Shown here one piece after another: positions 24,430-32,568 of a stretch of 32,743 bases of DNA. The DNA comes from an uncultured Kineothrix sp. (GTDB lineage Bacteria > Bacillota > Clostridia > Lachnospirales > Lachnospiraceae). Under the pieces are notes generated by a model, which was given only the letters and a program-made list of their open reading frames with translations, searched no databases and was not told the origin of the DNA. Each line of letters opens with the position of its first letter. The first letter of the stretch is position 1. Both the position numbers and the translations under genes were made by a program. The DNA is taken from positions 1-32,743 of the forward strand of contig CAJUMD010000031.1 in NCBI GenBank assembly GCA_910587275.1, read 5' to 3'.

Positions 24430-24697
24430 GCACGGGCGGGAGTTTGTTTAGTGGTCAAATTGCATGTCCCGGATTTTCCGTGCTTCGTTTCCGGTGGGAA
24501 TTTCTTGGCAGAATGCGGATATCCCAGGGAAACCGTGCAAGGATGCACGGTTTAGCCCGATGCGGCAAGGATGCCGCTTGAGGGCGTCCCGCAGCCTGTG
24601 AAAACTTACGCCATTCTGCTTAGAAACTCCCAGCCGGAAAAAGTGCACGGAAAACCGGGACATGCAATTTGACCACTAAACAAACTCCCGCCCGTGC
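24430..24697. repeat. 268-base structured palindromic element, copy 1
   Basis: The ends are perfect 43-base inverted repeats (24430-24472 and 24655-24697). After one bulged A, pairing continues for ten more bases (24474-24483 with 24645-24654) and then in blocks inward (24488-24494 with 24634-24640; 24508-24515 with 24612-24619). The centre holds two extra hairpins: AACCGTGCA/TGCACGGTT (24531-24552) and GCGGCA/TGCCGC (24562-24577), both with AGGA loops on this strand. There is no open reading frame of note and no transposase. The whole element can fold as one long imperfect hairpin with side stems. A second copy in the opposite orientation starts at 32569. It may be a MITE-like element or a mobile or regulatory structured RNA. 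It fills most of the 424-base gap between the GNAT gene and ilvE. Confidence 0.85.
24531..24577 (-). other. Two conserved internal hairpins of copy 1
   Basis: In the orientation matching copy 2, hairpin A is GCGGCA, loop TCCT, TGCCGC (24577-24562) and hairpin B is AACCGTGCA, loop TCCT, TGCACGGTT (24552-24531). They are linked by ATCGGGCTA. In copy 2 both hairpins remain although bases differ: one pair in A and two pairs in B have changed on both sides together. Confidence 0.7.
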
Positions 24698-24707
24698 GTT
24701 CGCCCCA

Positions 24708-24736
24708 TTCACCAAAACGGTTGACTTTTCGGTGAA
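24708..24736. promoter_or_regulatory. Inverted repeat over the ilvE -35 region, possible operator
   Basis: TTCACC (24708-24713) and GGTGAA (24731-24736) flank the -35 box, with A-rich and T-rich inner flanks that extend the symmetry. It could bind a regulator of branched-chain amino acid metabolism, or could be chance in a short AT-rich stretch. Confidence 0.35.
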
Positions 24737-24749
24737 AAAGGATAATAAT
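24721..24749 (+). promoter_or_regulatory. ilvE promoter
   Basis: TTGACT (24721-24726) is followed by overlapping -10 candidates TAATAA (24743-24748, spacing 16) and AATAAT (24744-24749, spacing 17). It begins 24 bases after the end of the palindromic element, so the element's insertion would leave it intact. Confidence 0.55.
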
Positions 24750-24807
24750 AAATTAGAAAAAAAGAAAAACACAGACTGCGAAAGAGGGAGTGAAGGAGAT
24801 GGATAAG

Positions 24808-25824
24808 ATGAGCATCGATTGGGAGAATCTAGGCTTTGGCTATATTGAGACGGATAAAAGGTATGTTTCCAATTATAAGGATGGAGCATGGGACGGCGGC
24901 GTGCTGACGGAGGATTCCATGGTGACGGTCAGCGAGTGTGCGGGCGTGCTCCAGTATGCGCAGACGGTTTTTGAGGGGTTAAAGGCATATACGACACAGG
25001 ACGGGCGTATCGTTACATTCCGCCCGGATTTGAATGCATCCCGTATGGTGGATTCCGCCATACGGCTGGAGATGCCGGTATTCCCGGAGAAGCGTTTTGT
25101 GGATGCGGTGGTGCAGACGGTAGCTGCCAATCGGATGTATGTTCCGCCTTACGGTTCGGGCGCGACCCTTTACCTGCGGCCTTACATGTTCGGTACGAAT
25201 CCGGTCATCGGCGTGAAGCCCGCGGATGAATACCAATTCCGCATTTTTGCTACACCGGTGGGGCCATATTTTAAGGGCGGCGTGAAACCCCTGACCATTT
25301 GTGTCAGCGATTTTGACCGTGCGGCGCCGCACGGGACGGGACATATCAAGGCGGGGCTTAATTACGCCATGAGCCTTTATGCCATCCAGACTGCCCACAG
25401 GAACGGGTTTGATGAGAATATGTATTTGGATGCAGCCACCAGGACGAAGGTGGAGGAAACGGGCGGGGCAAATTTCCTGTTCGTGACAAAGGACGGCAAG
25501 GTGGTAACGCCGAAGTCTGACAGCATCCTTCCTTCCATTACCAGGCGTTCGCTGGTGTATGTGGCGAAGGAATATCTTGGACTGGAAGTGGAAGAAAGGG
25601 AAGTACTGCTTGAGGAAGTAAAGGATTTTGCGGAATGTGGGCTTTGCGGGACCGCGGCCGTTATTTCCCCGGTAGGGAAGATCGTCGATCACGGAAAAGA
25701 AATCTGTCTTCCCAGCGGCATGACCGATATGGGGCCGGTGACGAAACGGCTGTATGAAACGCTGACGGGAATCCAAATGGGCAGGATTAAGGCGCCGGAG
25801 GGCTGGATTGTGGAGATTGCATAA
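24808..25824 (+). CDS. ilvE: Branched-chain amino acid aminotransferase
   Basis: This 338-residue PLP enzyme (fold type IV) interconverts leucine, isoleucine and valine with their 2-oxo acids using glutamate/2-oxoglutarate. Family features are YVSNYKDGAWDGG near the start, FEGLKAY, RPDLNASRM, YLRPYMFGTNP, and the cofactor lysine Lys181 in HIKAGLNYAMSLYA, followed by CGTAAVISPVG. ATG 24808 is nine bases after AAGGAG (24793-24798) and gives the usual MSIDWENLGFGY start; GTG 24790 and ATG 24799 overlap the ribosome binding site. It is a single-gene unit with its own promoter, ending at a bidirectional terminator shared with the convergent exonuclease gene. No other ilv or leu genes are nearby. 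Confidence 0.96.
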   Translation: MSIDWENLGFGYIETDKRYVSNYKDGAWDGGVLTEDSMVTVSECAGVLQYAQTVFEGLKAYTTQDGRIVTFRPDLNASRMVDSAIRLEMPVFPEKRFVDAVVQTVAANRMYVPPYGSGATLYLRPYMFGTNPVIGVKPADEYQFRIFATPVGPYFKGGVKPLTICVSDFDRAAPHGTGHIKAGLNYAMSLYAIQTAHRNGFDENMYLDAATRTKVEETGGANFLFVTKDGKVVTPKSDSILPSITRRSLVYVAKEYLGLEVEEREVLLEEVKDFAECGLCGTAAVISPVGKIVDHGKEICLPSGMTDMGPVTKRLYETLTGIQMGRIKAPEGWIVEIA

Positions 25825-25861
25825 GCCGGACGGAAAAGGTGCCGGTATAGAAAACGGTATA

Positions 25862-25909
25862 AAAAAGGAAGAAGGAACCGTTCCATGGGACGGTTCCTTC
25901 TTCCTTTTT
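25862..25909. terminator. Bidirectional terminator between ilvE and the exonuclease gene
   Basis: A perfect 20-pair stem (25862-25881 with 25890-25909) surrounds an 8-base loop. One arm starts with A5 and the other ends with T5, so it serves both converging genes. Confidence 0.92.
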
Positions 25910-25918
25910 ATTGTTTTT

Positions 25919-27022
25919 TTAACGGAAATCCACCATCATGCCCAAGACATGTGCCGCATATTGGGAAAACAGGTCCCGGTTCATCTTCCGCTCTTCGGTC
26001 AGTTCAAAAAACATTTCCTTTTCATTATAATTTCTCTTGAAAAACGGCTCAAAGAGGACATCCCATTGGGGAAGGTAGCTGGACAGTTTGCGGGTGTAGC
26101 AGTTGGCGGCAGACGCCTGTACGCGGTGGTCCTTGTCCACATAAGAAGCGACGGATTTATGCATCGCCATGTCTTCCTCGGGGAGATAGTAATAGTTTTT
26201 GTAATTGGAATAAAAATATTTCATTTCTTCCTCATATAAGGGGACGCGCAGGCTGCCTTCCCCGCCTTCGCCCCGGAAATAGCAGCTCCTTGCCGAACAG
26301 GAAAAGGGCTTGGGGAGGGGGGAGGGGAGAGCCAGTTTCATAATCAGTTCCTGGTGCTGTGTCCCGTCGATGTCCCGGTAATAATTTGCCTGAACTTTTT
26401 TCGGGTGCAGCGGGGCATTGAACAGGTCATAATATGCCAAAACGGGAAGTACCCGCAGCATTCCTTTCAGGTCGTCCGAGTTGTGGACGGTAAGTGCCTG
26501 CAGGGCAAAATCAGTGGGATTTTTCACATAATCGTGGTATACGCTGATGAGTTCGCCGCCGCTGCAGGTGTCTTCCCGTTCAATTCCAAGGAACTGCTCC
26601 ATGGTCTTTAACTTGCAGTTTGGCAGATGCAGGCAGGATTTATAGGGGGAAAGCCGGCGGTAAAGGTCGATTCCCGTATGGCGGTCAAAATGATAAGGCA
26701 GGCTGTGCTGCTGGCATTTTTGGAGCAGGTAGGGCAGGTCAAAATTATTGCCGTTAAAATGTACCAAATGGGTGAAATTCGCGGCAAAACGGAAAAAGGA
26801 AGATAATACCTGGGCTTCCTCTTCGTAATGGTTGGCAAACCATTGTTTAATACACCATTTACCGTCCTTATAATAAGCGGTCCCAATCAGGTACAGGCAG
26901 GAACTCCTGGCGGTAAATCCGGTGGTTTCGATGTCAAGAAACAATATTTTATCTAAAGGTGCGGTTTTTTCCAAAGGATAATCCAGGTTGGGTAAATGTA
27001 TCGTTTGTCGTAAGGTTCTCAC
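25919..27022 (-). CDS. YprB-like RNase H-fold (DEDD-type) exonuclease-domain protein
   Basis: From GTG 27022 this is a 367-residue protein. Its N-terminal 200 residues form a ribonuclease H-like 3'-5' exonuclease domain of the YprB type: FLDIETTG (catalytic Asp and Glu), HFNGNNFDLPYLL (Asp) and HNSDDLKGM (Asp). The C-terminal 170 residues match nothing I can name. GTG 27022 is preferred because GAAAGGATAGG precedes it by seven bases, and a minus-strand TATGAT lies just upstream. An ATG at 27094 in frame would add 24 residues but lacks a ribosome binding site. The role is unknown, probably nucleic acid processing. It diverges from the rnf operon and converges on ilvE. Confidence 0.85.
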   Translation of the reverse strand: MRTLRQTIHLPNLDYPLEKTAPLDKILFLDIETTGFTARSSCLYLIGTAYYKDGKWCIKQWFANHYEEEAQVLSSFFRFAANFTHLVHFNGNNFDLPYLLQKCQQHSLPYHFDRHTGIDLYRRLSPYKSCLHLPNCKLKTMEQFLGIEREDTCSGGELISVYHDYVKNPTDFALQALTVHNSDDLKGMLRVLPVLAYYDLFNAPLHPKKVQANYYRDIDGTQHQELIMKLALPSPLPKPFSCSARSCYFRGEGGEGSLRVPLYEEEMKYFYSNYKNYYYLPEEDMAMHKSVASYVDKDHRVQASAANCYTRKLSSYLPQWDVLFEPFFKRNYNEKEMFFELTEERKMNRDLFSQYAAHVLGMMVDFR

Positions 27023-27110
27023 GGTTTTTCCTATCCTTTCCAAAATATATTTTAATCCGTAACGTTCTTTGTATATCATAACATGTTTTTTCATTTTTCA
27101 GTAGTATTTT

Positions 27111-27139
27111 TTGTAGAAAAATAGTATATTGTTTATAGA
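27111..27139 (+). promoter_or_regulatory. rnf operon promoter
   Basis: TTGTAG (27111-27116) and TATAGA (27134-27139) are 17 bases apart. Transcription would begin near 27146, leaving a leader of about 58 bases before rnfC. Confidence 0.55.
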
Positions 27140-27203
27140 GAAAAATTACCGTTCCGGCAGAAGGAAAACTGGCGGGCGGAAGTTTAAGAAAGAAGGGTGG
27201 AAA

Positions 27204-28523
27204 ATGGCAAAATTAACATTTGTGGGCGGGATACATCCTTTTGACGGAAAGGACATGTCGAAGGATAAGCCGATTAAGGAAGTGCTGCCCAAAGGGGATT
27301 TGGTGTATCCCCTCTCCCAGCATATCGGTGCGCCCGCAACGCCAATTGTGGCAAAGGGGGACCACGTATTGACGGGTCAGAAGATTGCGGAGGCTTCCGG
27401 TTTCGTGTCTGCGCCGATTTATGCGACGGTTTCCGGGACGGTGAAGGCGATTGAGCCAAGACGTGTGGTGACCGGAGACAATGTCATGAGCATTGTGGTG
27501 GAAAATGACGGGCTGTACGGCGAAGTCCTGTATTCCGGCGTGGATTCCCTGGAAGAACTCTCCAGGGAGCAGATTATAAACCGGGTAAAAGAAGCCGGGG
27601 TCGTCGGCATGGGCGGCGCAGGATTTCCCACGTTTATCAAGCTCTCGCCGAAGGAACCGGAGAAAATCGAGTACATCATCGCTAACTGCGCGGAGTGCGA
27701 ACCGTACCTGACGTCCGATTACCGGAGGATTTTGGAGGAGCCGGAGAAACTGGTGGAAGGCATGAAAATCATGCTGCACCTGTTTCCCAATGCACAGGGG
27801 ATACTGGCGGTGGAGGACAACAAACCGGACTGCATCGAGCTGTTGAAAAAGCTGACGAAAGAAGATGCGTGCATCAGCGTCAAGGCGCTGAAGACCAAAT
27901 ATCCGCAGGGGGCGGAGCGGCAGATTATTTATGCGACGACGGGACGCAGCATTAATTCCACGATGCTGCCTGCGGATGCGGGCTGTATCGTGGACAATGT
28001 GGATACCATCGTGGCAATCTATCATGCGGTGATGCTGGGGAAACCGTTGATGTACCGTATCGTGACGGTGACGGGGGACGCCATTGCCGATCCGAGGAAT
28101 TTCATCGTACGCATCGGTACCAATTACCATGAGTTGGTGGAGGAAGCGGGAGGTTTTAAGGAGCCTCCGGTGAAAATCGTATCCGGCGGGCCGATGATGG
28201 GCTTTGGTATTTTCGATTTGGATGTTCCGACAACGAAAACGGCATCCGCACTTTTGTGCATGACACAGGACGACGTGTCGCGGATGGAACCGAGCGCCTG
28301 CATTAACTGCGGCAAATGCGTGGAGGTATGTCCGGGCAGGGTCGTGCCGCGAAGATTGGCGGATTATGCGGAGCATTACAATGAGGAAGCGTTTCTTGCC
28401 GAGAATGGCATGGAATGCTGCGAATGCGGCTGCTGCAGCTTTGTATGTCCGGCGAAGCGTCCGCTGACGCAGACCATTAAGTCCATGCGTAAGATGCAGT
28501 TGGCGAAACGGAAAAAGAAATAG
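27204..28523 (+). CDS. rnfC: Rnf complex subunit C
   Basis: RnfC is the peripheral NADH-side subunit of the ferredoxin:NAD+ oxidoreductase, which couples electron transfer to ion export. This 439-residue protein has the RnfC N-terminal barrel, the glycine-rich flavin/NADH-binding stretch VGMGGAGFPTFIKLSP near residue 135, an SLBB-like segment, and two C-terminal [4Fe-4S] motifs: CINCGKCVEVCP and CCECGCCSFVCP. ATG 27204 is just after GAAGGGTGG; the frame opens at 27129, but the upstream stretch is basic and not family-like. It is first of six genes in the order C-D-G-E-A-B, typical of Clostridia. Its length matches acetogen and clostridial RnfC. Confidence 0.96.
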   Translation: MAKLTFVGGIHPFDGKDMSKDKPIKEVLPKGDLVYPLSQHIGAPATPIVAKGDHVLTGQKIAEASGFVSAPIYATVSGTVKAIEPRRVVTGDNVMSIVVENDGLYGEVLYSGVDSLEELSREQIINRVKEAGVVGMGGAGFPTFIKLSPKEPEKIEYIIANCAECEPYLTSDYRRILEEPEKLVEGMKIMLHLFPNAQGILAVEDNKPDCIELLKKLTKEDACISVKALKTKYPQGAERQIIYATTGRSINSTMLPADAGCIVDNVDTIVAIYHAVMLGKPLMYRIVTVTGDAIADPRNFIVRIGTNYHELVEEAGGFKEPPVKIVSGGPMMGFGIFDLDVPTTKTASALLCMTQDDVSRMEPSACINCGKCVEVCPGRVVPRRLADYAEHYNEEAFLAENGMECCECGCCSFVCPAKRPLTQTIKSMRKMQLAKRKKK

Positions 28524-28537
28524 GGAGGTACAGGACA

Positions 28538-29473
28538 GTGAGTGATTTGATGAAGGTGTCATCCAATCCCCATGTGCGGTCCAAAGTGACCACCAGCAGC
28601 ATAATGCTGGCGGTGGTAATTGCGCTGCTTCCGGCGGCAGGCTTTGGCATTTACAATTTCGGGCTGGATGCGCTGATCTTAATCGTGGTGACGGTGGCAA
28701 CCACTGTTGGCACGGAATATGCTTATGGGAAACTGATGAACCGGAAACCGACCATCGGCGACTATTCAGCGGTGGTGACGGGACTTCTGCTGGCGTTAAA
28801 CCTGCCGTCCAGTGCCCCCTGGTGGATTGGGGTAATCGGCGGCGTGTTCGCTATATTAGTGGTGAAGATGCTGTTTGGCGGACTTGGGCAGAATTTCATG
28901 AATCCGGCATTGGCGGCGCGGTGTTTCCTTTTGGTTTCCTTTACGTCGATTATGACGAATTTTGACTGCGATACCTATACGGGGGCGACACCTCTTGCCG
29001 CCCTGAAAAGCGGGGAGGGCGTGGATATCCTGAAAATGGTAGTGGGAAGGACATCCGGGACCATCGGGGAGACTTCCATGATTGCAATTGTGGTCGGTGC
29101 CTGTTTCCTGGTGCTGCTTGGTGTCATTGACCTGCGGATTCCGGGCAGTTACATAGTGACGTTTGTCCTTTTTCTATGCCTGTTTGGCGGTCACGGTGTG
29201 GATGTTGCCTTTATCAGCGCCCATCTGGCAGGCGGCGGTCTGATGCTGGGGGCGTTTTTCATGGCGACGGATTATGTGACGAGGCCGATAACAAAAGCGG
29301 GACAGTATGTTTTCGGTATCCTGTTAGGTATCCTGACGGGTATTTTCCGTATTTTCGGACCTTCCGCGGAAGGGGTTTCCTATGCGATTATCATCGGCAA
29401 CCTTTTGGTACCGTTAATCGAGAAAGCGACCCTTCCGAAAGCATTCGGAACCAAAGGAGGGAAGCGCGCATGA
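28538..29473 (+). CDS. rnfD: Rnf complex subunit D
   Basis: This 311-residue membrane subunit has about eight to ten hydrophobic segments and carries covalent FMN on a threonine. The attachment motif is GATPLA with Thr151. GTG 28538 is nine bases after GGGAGG (28523-28528), and the product begins with the family-like SSNPHVRSK. The stop overlaps the rnfG start as ATGA, so translation of the two is coupled. With RnfG it moves electrons through the membrane part of the complex. Confidence 0.96.
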   Translation: MSDLMKVSSNPHVRSKVTTSSIMLAVVIALLPAAGFGIYNFGLDALILIVVTVATTVGTEYAYGKLMNRKPTIGDYSAVVTGLLLALNLPSSAPWWIGVIGGVFAILVVKMLFGGLGQNFMNPALAARCFLLVSFTSIMTNFDCDTYTGATPLAALKSGEGVDILKMVVGRTSGTIGETSMIAIVVGACFLVLLGVIDLRIPGSYIVTFVLFLCLFGGHGVDVAFISAHLAGGGLMLGAFFMATDYVTRPITKAGQYVFGILLGILTGIFRIFGPSAEGVSYAIIIGNLLVPLIEKATLPKAFGTKGGKRA

Positions 29474-30126
29474 ACAGTGACGTAAAAAATATGGTAAAGG
29501 ATTCGCTTGTTTTGTTTGTCATTACTCTGATTGCGGGGCTTGTCCTGGGCGTGGTATACCAGGTGACAAAAGACCCGATTGCGGCGCAGCAGGAAAAGGC
29601 AAAGCAGGAGGCATGTAAGGAGGTATTTGCGGACGCGGCATCTTTCCGCGTATGGACGGCGGACGGCTCCGGTGCGTCTGCGGAGGGGGATGCGGTGAAT
29701 ACGCCGCAGGATGCATCCTGGACGGAACTTGGCTTTGGCGGCGTGGATATCGGGGAAGTGCTTGCCGCAGAGGATGACGGCGGGAATGTACTCGGATATG
29801 TGGTTACGGTAAACGACCATGAAGGTTACGGCGGCGATATCCGGTTTATGATGGGGATACGCAGCGACGGGACTTTGAACGGGATATCCCTGCTTGCCAT
29901 TTCGGAAACGGCAGGTCTTGGTATGCGTGCGGAGGAAGTGTTAAAACCCCAGTTTGCGGGAAAGAATGCGGAGAGCTTTGAGTATGTGAAAGGCAATGCA
30001 GCAGGGGAAGGACAGATTGACGCCATCAGCGGCGCCACAATTACCACCCATGCGGTAACGAACGGCGTCAATGCCGGGCTGCATTATTTCCATACGGTGT
30101 TGGGAGGAGGAAACGGCAATGAGTAA
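29470..30126 (+). CDS. rnfG: Rnf complex subunit G
   Basis: This 218-residue protein has one N-terminal membrane segment (about residues 12-32) and an extracytoplasmic FMN-binding domain. Covalent FMN is expected on Thr192 in ISGATIT. The region GLGMRAEEVLKPQF is typical of the family. The start overlaps the rnfD stop by four bases, and the end overlaps the rnfE start by eight. A flavin transferase (ApbE) needed to attach the FMN is not in the window. Confidence 0.95.
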   Translation: MNSDVKNMVKDSLVLFVITLIAGLVLGVVYQVTKDPIAAQQEKAKQEACKEVFADAASFRVWTADGSGASAEGDAVNTPQDASWTELGFGGVDIGEVLAAEDDGGNVLGYVVTVNDHEGYGGDIRFMMGIRSDGTLNGISLLAISETAGLGMRAEEVLKPQFAGKNAESFEYVKGNAAGEGQIDAISGATITTHAVTNGVNAGLHYFHTVLGGGNGNE

Positions 30127-30925
30127 GAATGGCAAGGAAGGCAGTTATGGCGGCAGTTCCGTGGAACGGCTGTATAACGGGCTGGTAAAGGAAAATCCCA
30201 CCTTCGTTCTGATGCTTGGCATGTGCCCCACGCTTGCCGTAACCACTTCGGCAATGAACGGGCTTGGGATGGGACTGACTACCATGGTGGTACTGGCGTT
30301 GAGCAACATGATTATTTCGCTGCTGCGGGGAATCATTCCCGATAAGGTGAGGATTCCGGCGTTTATTGTGGTCATCGCTTCTTTTGTGACGATGGTGGAG
30401 CTTTTGTTGGAGGGATTCCTTCCGGCGCTTTACGATGCGTTGGGACTGTATATTCCCCTGATTGTGGTAAACTGTATCATTTTAGGCAGGGCGGAAGCCT
30501 ATGCTTCCAAAAATCCGGTCATCCCGTCCCTGTTTGACGGCATTGGCATGGGGCTTGGTTTTTCTTTTGCCCTGACCTGTATCGGCGCGGTGCGCGAGTT
30601 AATCGGTGCGGGGGAAATCTTCGGGCTGCATATCATGCCGGATTCCTATGTACCCTGCGCTATTTTCATCATGGCGCCCGGAGCGTTTTTCGTACTGGCG
30701 GCACTGACCGCTATCCAGAATAAAATACGGATAAACGGTGAGAAAAAGGGCCGTGATATGTCAAAGATACAGTCCGGCTGCAACGAGGATTGTATGAACT
30801 GCGGCGAAAAGGGATGCAGCCACAGATTTTACGGAGCTTCCGGCAGTCCAGAGAAGGAAAGCGGGAACGGACGGAGCGGAAAGAAAGCGGAAGCGGTAAA
30901 AGCGGACGGAAAGGGGCGTGAATAA
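30119..30925 (+). CDS. rnfE: Rnf complex subunit E with a four-cysteine C-terminal tail
   Basis: This 268-residue protein has the six-segment membrane core shared by RnfA and RnfE over about residues 20-210, including ENPTFVLMLGMCPTLAVT and the VNCIILGRAEA stretch; these cysteines hold the intramembrane iron centre shared with RnfA. The core is followed by about 58 extra hydrophilic residues with Cys221, Cys225, Cys228 and Cys233 (CNEDCMNCGEKGC), and then a Gly/Lys/Glu-rich end. RnfE is usually near 200-230 residues, so the tail is an addition. The spacing could bind a metal or iron-sulfur cluster, but no such domain is recognised. ATG 30119 follows GGAGGAGG closely. Confidence 0.95.
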   Translation: MSKNGKEGSYGGSSVERLYNGLVKENPTFVLMLGMCPTLAVTTSAMNGLGMGLTTMVVLALSNMIISLLRGIIPDKVRIPAFIVVIASFVTMVELLLEGFLPALYDALGLYIPLIVVNCIILGRAEAYASKNPVIPSLFDGIGMGLGFSFALTCIGAVRELIGAGEIFGLHIMPDSYVPCAIFIMAPGAFFVLAALTAIQNKIRINGEKKGRDMSKIQSGCNEDCMNCGEKGCSHRFYGASGSPEKESGNGRSGKKAEAVKADGKGRE

Positions 30926-30926
30926 T

Positions 30927-31505
30927 ATGGTGAAGGAGTTGTTGGTAATCTTAATCAGTTCCTCGCTGGTAAACAATGTTGTGCTGAGCCAGTTTTTGGG
31001 ACTGTGTCCTTTCCTCGGCGTATCGAAAAAGACGAATACGGCGGCAGGCATGGGCGCTGCGGTTATCTTTGTCATTACGCTGGCATCGGCGGTGGCGGGG
31101 GTCATTTATAAATACGTTTTGGAGAAGCTAGGCATTACTTATCTTCAGACCATTGTGTTTATCCTGGTGATAGCGGCGTTGGTACAGTTCGTGGAAATGT
31201 TCCTTAAGAAATTCATGCCTTCGCTGTATCAGGCGCTTGGCGTATATCTGCCGCTCATTACGACAAACTGTGCGGTACTCGGAATTGCCCTTACGAACGT
31301 ACAGAAGAAATACGGTATCCTGACAGGTATCGTCAACGGGTTTGCGACGGCGGTGGGATTTACCGTATCCATCGTGATACTTGCCGGTATCCGTGAGAAA
31401 ATGGAATATAATGAGATACCCGAATCCTTTAAGGGAATGCCCATCGTGCTTGTTACGGCAGGACTGATGGCGATTGCGTTCTGCGGATTTTCGGGACTGT
31501 TGTAG
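30927..31505 (+). CDS. rnfA: Rnf complex subunit A
   Basis: This 192-residue membrane protein has six hydrophobic segments and the family start VILISSSLVNNVVLSQFLG followed by LCPFLGVSKK, plus the mirrored LITTNCAVLG cysteine region. Together with RnfE it binds the intramembrane [2Fe-2S] centre. ATG 30927 gives the standard length (E. coli RsxA has 193) and is ten bases after GGGG (30913-30916); GTG 30918 is in frame and would add three residues. It starts one base after the rnfE stop. Confidence 0.95.
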   Translation: MVKELLVILISSSLVNNVVLSQFLGLCPFLGVSKKTNTAAGMGAAVIFVITLASAVAGVIYKYVLEKLGITYLQTIVFILVIAALVQFVEMFLKKFMPSLYQALGVYLPLITTNCAVLGIALTNVQKKYGILTGIVNGFATAVGFTVSIVILAGIREKMEYNEIPESFKGMPIVLVTAGLMAIAFCGFSGLL

Positions 31506-31517
31506 GAGGTGGATGGG

Positions 31518-32315
31518 ATGAGCGTAACAGGAGTGGTGACAGCCACCGCCATTGTGGGAGGCGTGGGACTTTTTATCGGATTGTTCCTTGGTCTTGCCGC
31601 CATTAAATTCAAGGTGGAAGTGGATGAGAAGGAAGAAGCGGTTTTGGGCGCGCTGCCCGGCAACAATTGCGGCGGCTGCGGTTTTCCGGGTTGTTCCGGT
31701 CTGGCTGCGGCTATCGCGAAGGGCGAAGCGCCGGTCAATGCCTGTCCGGTGGGCGGCGAGCCGGTGGGAAAGGTGATTGCCGGAATCATGGGTGTGGAAG
31801 CGGAGGAAACGGTGCGGAAGGTTGCTTTCGTGAAATGCCAGGGCGATTGTGAGAAGACAAAGCTGGATTACGAATACCATGGCATCGAGGACTGCCGGAT
31901 GCTGGCGTTCGTGCCGAACGGAGGTGCGAAGGCATGTAATTACGGCTGTTTGGGATTCGGAAGCTGTGTGGATGTATGTCCTTTTGACGCAATCCATGTG
32001 GTAAACGGGGTTGCGGTGGTAGATAAGGAGGCATGCAAAGCGTGCGGCAAGTGCGTGGAAATCTGCCCGAAACATTTGATTGAGCTGATTCCTTATGATG
32101 CGAAGTATGCGGTGGCATGCAGCTCGAAGGAAAAGGGTCCCGTGGTGATGAAGGAGTGCACGGCAGGATGCATCGGATGCCAGCTCTGCAAGAAGAACTG
32201 TCCTTCGGAAGCGGTGGAAGTGTCGGAGTTTTTGGCGAAGATTGATTATGATAAGTGCAGCGGGTGCGGAACCTGCGCGGAGAAATGCCCGAAGAAATCA
32301 ATTGTGGGGTGTTAG
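31518..32315 (+). CDS. rnfB: Rnf complex subunit B (multi-cluster ferredoxin)
   Basis: RnfB accepts electrons from reduced ferredoxin. This 265-residue protein has an N-terminal membrane anchor, the Fe-S domain motif NNCGGCGFPGC with a later conserved cysteine in ACPVGGEPVG, and a cysteine-rich ferredoxin-like remainder with CLGFGSCVDVCP, CKACGKCVEICP, CIGCQLCKKNCP and CSGCGTCAEKCP. That gives about five cluster motifs, as in clostridial rather than the shorter proteobacterial forms. ATG 31518 is eight bases after AGGAGG (31504-31509). It is the last gene of the operon and a hairpin terminator follows. Confidence 0.96.
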   Translation: MSVTGVVTATAIVGGVGLFIGLFLGLAAIKFKVEVDEKEEAVLGALPGNNCGGCGFPGCSGLAAAIAKGEAPVNACPVGGEPVGKVIAGIMGVEAEETVRKVAFVKCQGDCEKTKLDYEYHGIEDCRMLAFVPNGGAKACNYGCLGFGSCVDVCPFDAIHVVNGVAVVDKEACKACGKCVEICPKHLIELIPYDAKYAVACSSKEKGPVVMKECTAGCIGCQLCKKNCPSEAVEVSEFLAKIDYDKCSGCGTCAEKCPKKSIVGC

Positions 32316-32332
32316 GAAGGTGTCATATTGGG

Positions 32333-32367
32333 CGGGGGAATGCAGGGCGTTTCCCCGTTTGTATTTT
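32333..32367 (+). terminator. rnf operon terminator
   Basis: CGGGGGAA (32333-32340) pairs with TTTCCCCG (32350-32357), eight pairs with one G-U, followed by a T-rich stretch. It lies 18 bases after the rnfB stop. Between it and the repeat at 32569 no gene is seen; the only notable sequence is a palindromic stretch around GGAAATTTCC (32418-32434). Confidence 0.65.
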
Positions 32368-32481
32368 GCACAGCCTCATGCAGAAGAAGTGCCGCTATGC
32401 GGTGCGCGGTGTGCGAGTAAGGGAAATTTCCTTATGCAACTGCTTTGCACGGGTGGGAATGAATGATAACATGGGATGTAT

Positions 32482-32509
32482 TTGAATAAGTTTTAGTAAG
32501 TAATATGAA
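32482..32509 (+). promoter_or_regulatory. Possible promoter reading into the second palindromic element
   Basis: TTGAAT (32482-32487) and TATGAA (32504-32509) are 16 bases apart in a gene-free stretch, about 60 bases before copy 2 of the structured element. It may serve a gene beyond the window or the element itself. The region is AT-rich, so support is modest. Confidence 0.3.
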
Positions 32510-32568
32510 TACATGGGAACACAGGGTGTATGTAGGGGGAATATAGATGGGAAGGGTGTGGGTACGGA

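Noticed and set aside
24430..24697. Complete insertion sequence or integron attC site
   Set aside because: No transposase or integrase frame lies inside or beside it, and the simple R/L core sites of attC were not found. A non-autonomous or RNA-type element is kept as the description.
27213..28700. Long open frame of 495 codons on the minus strand opposite rnfC
   Set aside because: It lies opposite well-supported rnfC and the start of rnfD, its translation is rich in His/Arg/Pro with no recognisable domain, and it has no ribosome binding site. It is an antisense shadow, as is the 315-codon frame at 31128-32075 opposite rnfA and rnfB.
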